Positions 1 through 5,439 of a stretch of 5,439 bases of DNA are shown here, one piece after another. The DNA comes from a bacterium (GTDB lineage: Bacteria; SZUA-182; SZUA-191). Location: contig QIEW01000032.1 in NCBI GenBank assembly GCA_003230535.1, forward strand, positions 1 to 5,439, in the 5' to 3' direction. Position numbers and translations under genes: made by a program. The notes below the pieces were generated by a model, which saw only the letters and a program-made list of their open reading frames with translations, was not told where the DNA came from and did no database searches. Position 1 is the first letter of the stretch. Every line of letters starts with the position of its first letter.

Positions 1-19
1 CCCCCTTTGCCAAAGGGGG
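1..19. repeat. C-run/G-run inverted repeat (hairpin) at window edge
   Basis: Five C plus three T (1-8) pair perfectly with three A plus five G (12-19) around a three-base GCC loop, giving an 8-bp stem. No T-tract follows on the + strand, so a + strand intrinsic terminator is not supported. A terminator for a gene converging from outside the window cannot be judged. The pattern resembles the small CCCCCTTT/AAAGGGGG intergenic palindromes that are scattered in many bacterial genomes. A degenerate relative lies at 2369-2388, on the other side of the GH57 gene. Confidence 0.6.
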
Positions 20-140
20 GAATCGGAAAATTAGCTTATAGTGACAATTCATTCAATAGGTTACTTAATTATTTTATATCGAACTCAGGTTATTATAATA
101 AGTTTCCCCCCTCTGGGCAGCTTAGGAAGTTGTCTGGGAT

Positions 141-170
141 TTGCTTGTTTGGCAGAGATTATGCTATATT
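141..170 (+). promoter_or_regulatory. Candidate sigma-70-type promoter for the GH57 gene
   Basis: An extended -10 element, TGCTATATT (162-170), has its hexamer TATATT at 165-170. It sits 18 bp downstream of a weak -35-like TTGCTT (141-146). The expected transcription start near 177 would leave an untranslated leader of about 48 nt before the GH57 start codon. The -35 matches the consensus at only three positions, so the call rests on the TG-extended -10 and on its sensible location. An isolated TATAAT at 94-99 lacks a partner -35. Confidence 0.35.
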
Positions 171-213
171 AACCCCCGGTTTTCCAGGTTGCTTTTTTAT
201 GAATAATTCGAAA

Positions 214-220
214 GAGGAGG
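214..220 (+). promoter_or_regulatory. Strong ribosome binding site for the GH57 gene
   Basis: GAGGAGG ends four bases before the ATG at 225. It is the only textbook Shine-Dalgarno in the window and it fixes the GH57 start. The three downstream genes have poor or no visible Shine-Dalgarno sequences. Confidence 0.8.
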
Positions 221-224
221 AAGT

Positions 225-1862
225 ATGGTCAATTTTTGTATGGCTTTTCATAATCATCAACCGGTCGGTAACTTCGATCATGTAATTGAACATATTTATC
301 AGCTGGCCTACCGGCCATTTTTAGAAGCGCTTTCTCACCACCCGGGGATCCGCATCAGTATGCATTATTCGGGTGTGCTGCTGCTATGGTTGTGCAAGCA
401 TCATCCTGAGTTCATTGAGCAACTAAAGGAACTGATACAGCGAGGACAGGTAGAAATCCTGGCGGGGGGACTTTATGAACCGATCCTTCCCTCCCTCACG
501 GAGAGGGACAAACTCGACCAGATGCGCCGCATGATCAATCTCTTAGAAGATCAATTTGGCGTGCACCCCAAAGGCTTATGGTTAGCTGAGCGAGTGTGGG
601 AACCCCATCTGACTAAAGTTATTGCCCAGGTCGGGTTACGATATGTATTGTTGGACGACTCGCATCTTCGGGAAACAGGCCTGGAAGATGAGGAGATGCA
701 GGGCTATTATCTATGTGAAGACGAGGGTCTCACGATAGCGGTCTTTCCAGGAAGCCAGCAACTAAGATATACCATGCCTTTTCGCCCGCCGGAGGAGACT
801 TTCGATTATATTCGATGGGTGGCAAGCCTTAGAGATGAGGCGCTGGCTCAGGTGGGGGATGACGGCGAAAAATTCGGCGGCTGGCCTTACACTCACCACT
901 CAGTATATGAGGAAGGGTGGTTGGAGCGGTTCTTTAGCTTGCTGGAGGATCATTCTTCCTGGTGCCGGACGCTCCCCTATGGAGAATATATCGAACAGCA
1001 GCCGCCTATTGGAAATATCTATTTACCTACCGCCTCTTACACTGAAATGATGGAATGGGTACTGCCGACCAAAACACGAATAAATTATGAAGAGGCGCGG
1101 AATCGCCTTCAGCATGACCAGGCATATCGTTTCTTAAAAGGGGGGTTTTGGCGTAACTTCTTCGTCAAATACCCCGAGAGCAACCGGATGCACAAAAAGA
1201 TGCTCTATGTGAGCCAAAAGATCAGGGATTATGAGGATAAGACCAGAACCAGAAAGGCATTGGCTAAAGCCAAAGACCATCTGCACCAGAGCCAATGTAA
1301 CTGCGCCTATTGGCACGGTGTCTTTGGAGGGCTGTATCTCCCGCACTTGCGTAATGCTATCTATACGCAACTGATTGCCGCTGAAGCGGAAATCGACCGC
1401 CTGCGGCACCCGCAAGGCAGGTGGCTGGAACTTGAGACCCAGGACCTCCTCCGGAACGGCAGCCACACTATCATGGTTAACACTGATCAATTTAACCTTT
1501 ACTTCAGCCCGGAGACCGGCGCCAGCCTGTTTGAGTTGGATTATAAACCAAAGTCGATAAACTTCCAGGATACCTTTACCCGCCGTTGGGAAGCTTACCA
1601 TGAGAAGATAAAAGAGCTGGCCAGCCAGCCCCCTCAAGATAACGGCGGGGTAAAAACTATTCACCATATCTCGCAGACAAAAGAGGAGGGCTTAGAGCGC
1701 CTGTTGGATTACGACCCTTGTCCCAGGCACTCCCTGCTGGAACACTTCCTTTCCCCGACGACCGATCCGGCGGGAAGCGGGAATTTTCACCTCCCCATTA
1801 CCGGAGGTAGGCGACTTCCCCGGCAAAACCTATGCTTATCAAGCCAGGAAACGAAAGGATAA
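225..1862 (+). CDS. GH57 4-alpha-glucanotransferase / alpha-amylase-like enzyme, 5' part of a frameshifted gene
   Basis: This 545-residue product is a glycoside hydrolase family 57 enzyme. The family cleaves and transfers alpha-1,4-glucans with retention, and this branch resembles Thermococcus litoralis 4-alpha-glucanotransferase. Visible GH57 motifs are HNHQP at residues 9-13, GGLYEP at 81-86, WLAERVWEP at 119-127 with likely nucleophile Glu122, DDGEKFG at 212-218 with the likely acid/base Asp (probably Asp213), and YTEMMEW at 272-278. A helical middle domain follows (about 300-395), with the typical CNCAYWHGVFGGLYLPHLR segment at 358-376. The C-terminal beta-sandwich begins near 400. There is no signal peptide, so the enzyme should be cytosolic and act on glycogen or maltodextrins. 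The ATG is set by GAGGAGG four bases upstream. The reading frame goes wrong near residue 524, and the last 21 or so residues are missense. The rest of the protein continues in the next frame to 2352. Corrected, it would have about 708 residues, a usual length for this group. Amylase versus transferase activity cannot be decided from sequence. Confidence 0.9.
   Translation: MVNFCMAFHNHQPVGNFDHVIEHIYQLAYRPFLEALSHHPGIRISMHYSGVLLLWLCKHHPEFIEQLKELIQRGQVEILAGGLYEPILPSLTERDKLDQMRRMINLLEDQFGVHPKGLWLAERVWEPHLTKVIAQVGLRYVLLDDSHLRETGLEDEEMQGYYLCEDEGLTIAVFPGSQQLRYTMPFRPPEETFDYIRWVASLRDEALAQVGDDGEKFGGWPYTHHSVYEEGWLERFFSLLEDHSSWCRTLPYGEYIEQQPPIGNIYLPTASYTEMMEWVLPTKTRINYEEARNRLQHDQAYRFLKGGFWRNFFVKYPESNRMHKKMLYVSQKIRDYEDKTRTRKALAKAKDHLHQSQCNCAYWHGVFGGLYLPHLRNAIYTQLIAAEAEIDRLRHPQGRWLELETQDLLRNGSHTIMVNTDQFNLYFSPETGASLFELDYKPKSINFQDTFTRRWEAYHEKIKELASQPPQDNGGVKTIHHISQTKEEGLERLLDYDPCPRHSLLEHFLSPTTDPAGSGNFHLPITGGRRLPRQNLCLSSQETKG
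1793..1806 (+). other. Probable frameshift site within the GH57 gene
   Basis: Up to about 1796 the frame of the 225 start reads sensible family sequence (LLEHFLSPTTDP at residues 504-515). From 1807 onward only the +1 frame does (VGDFPGKTYAY). Dropping one C from the four-C run at 1793-1796 joins them as HLPLPEVGDF, which fits the conserved GDF segment of the family. The span 225-2352 is 2128 nt, exactly one base more than a whole number of codons. The exact point could lie anywhere from about 1757 to 1806. A sequencing or assembly error, a true mutation, and less likely programmed frameshifting are all possible. Confidence 0.75.
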
Positions 1863-2352
1863 ACTAAAGCTCACCTTTAACCGGACCGGCGCTCTAAATT
1901 TAGATTCAGGCCCCCAAAAAATAGCGCTCCAAAAGACCGTATTAGTGGAGGCCGGTTCATCTACAATAGAGGTGCGCTACGAGATAAGAAACCTAGAGCA
2001 GGAACCGCTGGAAGCGCTGTTTGGCGTGGAGTTTAATATTAATCCCGTCTATCAGGACCCTTCGCGGACTTACTTTGTAGCGCAAGATCGGCAAGGCGGA
2101 CTGCATGAGGCCTGCTACTGGAAGGAAATACAAGGGGTAGGGCTGATAATCCAGGGTGTACAGTTGGAATTAAATATATCCGCCGGCCGGCAGGTAGATA
2201 TCGGCTGCTATCCTATCTATACTGTATCCCAGGCAGAGGGAGGATATGAAAAGGGCTATCAAGGCAGTTGTATCTTGCTGTTTTGGCGTCTGCAACTCGA
2301 TCCCCAAACCTCATGGAGGGAAACCCTGAAGTTATCCCTTCTTAGCAAATAA
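1797..2352 (+). pseudogene. Out-of-frame C-terminal beta-sandwich domain of the GH57 enzyme
   Basis: This +1-frame segment carries the rest of the GH57 C-terminal domain (the domain known as DUF1926). Recognisable pieces are GDFPGKTYAY near its start, FGVEFN in the middle and TVSQAEGGYEKGYQGS near the end. The stop is TAA at 2350-2352. It is not a convincing independent gene: the first start codon in frame is a GTG at 1945, which lies well inside the domain and has no Shine-Dalgarno. Reading continuously with the 225-1862 ORF after a one-base correction restores a standard three-domain protein. In family structures this domain packs against the catalytic barrel and helps shape the substrate site, so the uncorrected product would probably be impaired. 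Confidence 0.8.
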
Positions 2353-2368
2353 GGTTACCTTTTAAAGT

Positions 2369-2388
2369 CCCCCTTTTCTAAAGTGGGG
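2369..2388. repeat. Degenerate C-run/G-run hairpin after the GH57 gene
   Basis: CCCC (2370-2373) pairs with GGGG (2385-2388). Inside these, after a T/T mismatch, TTT (2375-2377) pairs with AAG (2381-2383), one pair being G-T, around a CTA loop. It lies 17 bp past the GH57 stop. The following bases (ATGATTATTTAT) are AT-rich but not a proper U-tract, so it is at best a weak terminator. It looks like a decayed copy of the palindrome at 1-19. The rest of the 2353-2451 gap shows no convincing promoter and no Shine-Dalgarno. Confidence 0.4.
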
Positions 2389-2451
2389 ATGATTATTTAT
2401 GGATAAGTTCTTAATATTTTTCTCCATTCGGTTCCATTACCCCTCACTGTA

Positions 2452-3189
2452 ATGATTCATATTCCGATAGTACTTTACCACCGGATTGGCCCGCCAGAAG
2501 AAGCGCTGGGATTACGGAGCATATATGTATCCCCAAGGGCATTTGCCGAGCAGATGGCCTATCTCCACCGCCAAGGTTATACCACTCTAAGCCCGGCCCA
2601 AATTCCTCCCATATTACGAGGAGAACGGAAACCGCCCAAACGTCCCATAGTCTTAACTTTTGACGACGGCTCCCATACCGTATATACTTCCGCTTTTCCT
2701 GTTTTAGATAAGAATGGGCTGAAAGCGGTAGTATTTATAGTTGCCGGCTTGGTAGGCCAAATAAGCCTATGGTGTAATGACAAAGAAGCCGAACCTCATC
2801 GGTTGATGAGTTGGGAAGAGCTGACAGAATTGCAAAAATATGGGCATTACTTGGAATCGCATACTATTAATCATCCTTGGCTTTCCAGACTAACTCCTTC
2901 TAAGACGAGAGAAGAGCTGGATAGTTCCAAGAAACTCCTGGAGGACAAACTGGGCCGGCCCGTCTCATCTGTAGCTTATCCTTATGGGGATTATACCCGG
3001 GAAGTGATACAGATTACCCAAGAGGTTGGTTATCAATGGGCCTGTTCCACGCACATTGGCAACCGACACCAACCGGAGGATTTGTTTCAGCTAAAGCGGG
3101 TGTTGGTCGGCCCGGATACGTCATTGTCCCGTTTCAAATACCGGCTCTCCGGCCTCTATGACTTGGAATACAAGCTCAAAGATAAATAG
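2452..3189 (+). CDS. Polysaccharide deacetylase (CE4, NodB homology domain)
   Basis: This 245-residue single-domain carbohydrate esterase family 4 protein would remove N- or O-acetyl groups from a sugar polymer or glycolipid using a bound metal. The domain opens at once with VLYHRIG (7-13). Motif 1 is TFDDG (69-73), with Asp71 as likely base and Asp72 as metal ligand. Motif 2 is SHTINH (136-141), with His137 and His141 as metal ligands. The motif 3 region reads AYPYGDY (175-181): the Arg of classical chitin deacetylases is absent, as in PgaB/IcaB-type relatives. No signal peptide or membrane segment is seen, so it may act in the cytoplasm on a precursor, although a missed upstream start cannot be excluded. 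The ATG at 2452 is the only plausible start because the domain begins within a few residues, yet no Shine-Dalgarno precedes it. Its stop abuts the next gene's ATG with no gap, suggesting translational coupling and a shared job in surface-glycan assembly. The substrate is unknown. Confidence 0.88.
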   Translation: MIHIPIVLYHRIGPPEEALGLRSIYVSPRAFAEQMAYLHRQGYTTLSPAQIPPILRGERKPPKRPIVLTFDDGSHTVYTSAFPVLDKNGLKAVVFIVAGLVGQISLWCNDKEAEPHRLMSWEELTELQKYGHYLESHTINHPWLSRLTPSKTREELDSSKKLLEDKLGRPVSSVAYPYGDYTREVIQITQEVGYQWACSTHIGNRHQPEDLFQLKRVLVGPDTSLSRFKYRLSGLYDLEYKLKDK

Positions 3190-4347
3190 ATGAAACTTCG
3201 TATTTTACATACAAATTTTCTTAAGCACTGGGGCGGAGAATCCCAGAGGATTTGGCGTAAGGTGCAGTACTTAAGCCGGCGGGGGCACTATGTCGCCCTG
3301 GCTTCTCCGGCCAATGCGGTAATTACGAAGATGGTACGGGATGTGGGTCTCCCTGTCTGCGACCAGGTAAGTTTTGGCAAAAGGTGGTCTCTTAATCGGG
3401 ACATCCATGATGTGCAGGTCTTACGGAAGTTTATTCAGGAGGAGAAAATACAAATTCTTCATACCCACGGCTCGAAGGATGCCTGGTTGGGAGGGCTGGC
3501 CGCCCAACTTACCCCCGGAGTCATTATGGTGCGCACCAGGCACAATATATTTCCGGTACGGCGGCACCCCGGTAACCGCTGGCTTTATAGAGGACTTTCC
3601 GACCAGGTAATCGCTATCTCCGAATATATTCGCCATAGCCTCACCGTCGACGGATTTCTTCCTCCTGAGCGAGTGCACCTCATCCATACCGGAATTGAAG
3701 TTAATCATTATTGCCCAGGGAATGGTCGGCCCTCCTCCGCCCACAAAAATCATGACCGAATACATGTGCGCCGTGAATTTGGAATACCGCAAGATAAACC
3801 CCTGGTGGGAACAGTGGCTCACCTTGCGCCTCATAAAGGCCACCGTTATTTCATGGAAGCGGCGGCGCTCGCACTCCAGGCCGACCCCGATATATATTTT
3901 CTGATAGTGGGTTCGGGAGGCGGCCGCTATCCTAAAGAATTAAAAGAATTGGCGCACAAGCTGAGCTTAGGTTCGCGACTGATATTTGCCGGTTCCCGAT
4001 CAGATATTCCGGCCATATTGTGTGCCCTGGATGTCTTTGTAAATCCATCCCTTAAGGAGGGTTTGGGGATTGCCACTCTGGAGGCTCTGGCCATGGCTAG
4101 GCCGGTAGTGGGAACAGCGGTAGGCGGGATACCGGAATCAGTAAGAGACGGGGAAACCGGATTGTTGGTACCTCCCGCAGATCCAATGGCCATGGCTGGC
4201 GCTATCCTAAAGCTTCTTTCCGACCGGGATCTTGGCCGCAGGTTGGGCCATGCTGGAAGGTTGCTAGTGGAAAAAGAGTTTTCAGCCCAAACCATGGTAG
4301 ACAGAGTAGAATCCCTGTATTATTCTCTATTGGGCCTCCAAGGGTAA
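3190..4347 (+). CDS. GT4 family glycosyltransferase (GT-B fold)
   Basis: This complete 385-residue protein is a retaining glycosyltransferase of family 4, which transfers a sugar from a nucleotide donor to a growing glycan at the inner face of the cytoplasmic membrane. The N-terminal acceptor domain (about 1-185) has the glycine-rich GGES loop (15-18), HTHGSKDAWLGG (91-102) and VRTRHN (114-119). The C-terminal donor domain starts at about 200 and shows VGTVAHLAPHKG (206-217) with Lys216 as a likely phosphate contact. It also has the EX7E motif Glu290-Glu298 (EGLGIATLE) and a GGIPE turn (312-316), and ends in the usual GT4 C-terminal helices. Its ATG follows the deacetylase stop directly and lacks a clear Shine-Dalgarno, so translation is probably coupled. 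The second GT4 begins 11 bp after it. LPS core or other surface-polysaccharide synthesis is inferred from family and neighbours. Donor and acceptor sugars are unknown. Confidence 0.92.
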   Translation: MKLRILHTNFLKHWGGESQRIWRKVQYLSRRGHYVALASPANAVITKMVRDVGLPVCDQVSFGKRWSLNRDIHDVQVLRKFIQEEKIQILHTHGSKDAWLGGLAAQLTPGVIMVRTRHNIFPVRRHPGNRWLYRGLSDQVIAISEYIRHSLTVDGFLPPERVHLIHTGIEVNHYCPGNGRPSSAHKNHDRIHVRREFGIPQDKPLVGTVAHLAPHKGHRYFMEAAALALQADPDIYFLIVGSGGGRYPKELKELAHKLSLGSRLIFAGSRSDIPAILCALDVFVNPSLKEGLGIATLEALAMARPVVGTAVGGIPESVRDGETGLLVPPADPMAMAGAILKLLSDRDLGRRLGHAGRLLVEKEFSAQTMVDRVESLYYSLLGLQG

Positions 4348-4358
4348 ATTATAAAATA

Positions 4359-5439
4359 ATGCGCAAACTTAAGGTGTTGCACCTGTTAAGTAACTATCGG
4401 TTGACAGGGGCCTCGGAGCCCACCTTAACTCTAGTTGGCAGTTTGAAGCAACAGGGACACGAGGTTTATTTGGGCTGTCCTGAAGCAAGAGGTTCTACTG
4501 CTCTTATAGCCAGAAGTTTGGGCCTGGAACCCCAAAACAAATTATGTCTTAATCCAAAAGCGCCCCTAGCCTTCCTCCAAGACTTTCAGCGCCTCCAAAA
4601 ATTTATCCGTAAGCACAAGCCAGACATAATCCACACCCATCTTTCCCATGACCACTGGCTGGGAGCAATCGCGGCCGCCACCAGCAGTTTACCTATTAAG
4701 ATAGTGAGGACTATACATAATACAGCCAGGCAGAGATATGACCCGCTACAAAAAAATTTGTTTAGAAAACTGACTGATTTTACAATTGTATTGTCGGAGA
4801 GGGGTCGTGATAAAATAGCTCCAAACCTGGGGCTTGTGTCTGAGAAGATAGCTGCCATATACGGAGCAGTCAACACTGGGAAGTATCATCCTGGTTTGGA
4901 TGGAAATGTGACGCGCCAACGCTTTGGGATAGGAGCAGAGGCAAAAGTTATCGGTCTGGTATCACATCTTCATCCTGACCGGGGGCATCGGCAGGCGCTG
5001 GCGGCTTTCCGGGAAATAAGAAAAGTTATCCCCAAAGCTAAGTTGGCTTTCCTGGGGGAAACAGACAGCTGGTTCTACAAACAGCTTAGACAGCAGGTTC
5101 AGGAGTTGGGATTAGACCGGGAAGCGCTGTTTATAGTGGATTCTAAATATGATGAATGGCCATACGAGATAGCCATGTTGGATGTGGCGCTGTATCTGGC
5201 TCCCGGTTCTGAGGATTCGGCCAGGGCGGTATTAGAAGTAATGGCTTTGGGAAAACCCGTGGCAGCAGTTAATGTAGGGGTCATTCCTGAAGTGATCACA
5301 GATAGGGAAAACGGCCTCATCATTGAAGACATTCAACCTGAGACCATTGCTCAGGCGGTCTGTTCCGTACTCAGTCAACCCGGACTGGCCCAAAATCTGG
5401 GTAAGTCCGCCCGAAAAACTGTTACCGAAAAGTTTAACT
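4359..5439 (+). CDS. Second GT4 family glycosyltransferase, 3' end beyond window
   Basis: An open frame of 360 codons begins at ATG 4359 and runs without a stop to the window end, so the C-terminus is missing. The family's usual length suggests only a few tens of residues are lost. The start is supported by the typical opening KVLHLL (5-10). Only a weak AAGGG about 14 bases upstream could serve as ribosome binding site. The acceptor domain has IHTHLSHDHWLG (91-102) and VRTIHN (116-121), both echoing the preceding gene. The donor domain has GLVSHLHPDRGH (199-210), where Arg208 stands where Lys is usual, and EX7E at Glu285-Glu293 (EDSARAVLE). The loop between EX7E and the C-terminal helices reads VGVIPE rather than VGGIPE. 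It is probably co-transcribed with the two genes before it and adds another sugar to the same glycan. Exact sugar specificity cannot be read. Confidence 0.88.
   Translation, partial: MRKLKVLHLLSNYRLTGASEPTLTLVGSLKQQGHEVYLGCPEARGSTALIARSLGLEPQNKLCLNPKAPLAFLQDFQRLQKFIRKHKPDIIHTHLSHDHWLGAIAAATSSLPIKIVRTIHNTARQRYDPLQKNLFRKLTDFTIVLSERGRDKIAPNLGLVSEKIAAIYGAVNTGKYHPGLDGNVTRQRFGIGAEAKVIGLVSHLHPDRGHRQALAAFREIRKVIPKAKLAFLGETDSWFYKQLRQQVQELGLDREALFIVDSKYDEWPYEIAMLDVALYLAPGSEDSARAVLEVMALGKPVAAVNVGVIPEVITDRENGLIIEDIQPETIAQAVCSVLSQPGLAQNLGKSARKTVTEKFN

Noticed and set aside
94-99. Perfect TATAAT hexamer in the AT-rich leader
   Set aside because: No -35-like sequence lies 16-19 bp upstream, and such hexamers are expected by chance in AT-rich DNA.
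171-198. AACC/GGTT stem followed by six T, a possible attenuator in the GH57 leader
   Set aside because: The stem is only 4 bp with a long loop, and it overlaps the predicted transcription start, so it is too weak to call a terminator.
7-285. A 92-codon + strand open frame across the leader
   Set aside because: It overlaps the GH57 start in another frame, spans the hairpin, promoter and Shine-Dalgarno region, and resembles no known protein.
1134-1667. A 177-codon minus-strand open frame
   Set aside because: It lies wholly inside the conserved GH57 coding sequence on the opposite strand and has no recognisable domain.
1945-2352. Treating the second GH57 piece as a separate small gene starting at GTG 1945
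   Set aside because: The start lies inside the domain and lacks a Shine-Dalgarno, and recognisable family sequence extends upstream in the same frame to at least 1807.
3421-3843. A 140-codon minus-strand open frame
   Set aside because: It is a shadow of the well-supported GT4 gene, with no recognisable motifs.
4586-4876. A 96-codon minus-strand open frame with a hydrophobic stretch
   Set aside because: It lies antisense within the second GT4 gene, whose own frame carries clear family motifs.

Overview
The window carries four protein genes, all on the + strand, read from a bacterial chromosome or contig with roughly balanced base composition. No RNA gene, CRISPR array, transposase or phage gene was seen. 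The organism cannot be fixed from this sequence. An intracellular GH57 glucan enzyme, a CE4 deacetylase and two GT4 glycosyltransferases, together with C-run/G-run hairpin repeats between genes, would suit an anaerobic, probably Gram-negative lineage such as the Desulfobacterota. That placement is inference only, and an anaerobic Firmicute is not excluded.

Layout. Positions 1-224 are a non-coding leader: a near-perfect hairpin (1-19), an AT-rich stretch, a candidate promoter (141-170) and a strong Shine-Dalgarno. Positions 225-2352 encode one GH57 4-alpha-glucanotransferase/alpha-amylase-like protein that is broken by a single-base frameshift. The 5' ORF (225-1862) holds the whole catalytic domain and the middle domain. 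The C-terminal beta-sandwich domain continues in the +1 frame from about 1797 to 2352. Positions 2353-2451 are a short gap with a second, degenerate hairpin. Then come a NodB-type polysaccharide deacetylase (2452-3189), a GT4 glycosyltransferase starting on the very next base (3190-4347), and after 11 bp a second GT4 glycosyltransferase (4359 to the window end, incomplete).

How they work together. The last three genes look like one operon for building and trimming a cell-surface glycan such as LPS core, O-antigen or exopolysaccharide: two nucleotide-sugar glycosyltransferases plus an N-deacetylase. The GH57 gene probably belongs to intracellular alpha-glucan (glycogen/maltodextrin) metabolism and may be only a neighbour. 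It has its own leader and is separated from the operon by a hairpin.

No clearly novel system was found. The points most worth checking are the GH57 frameshift, the tandem and evidently related GT4 pair, and the hairpins flanking the GH57 gene.
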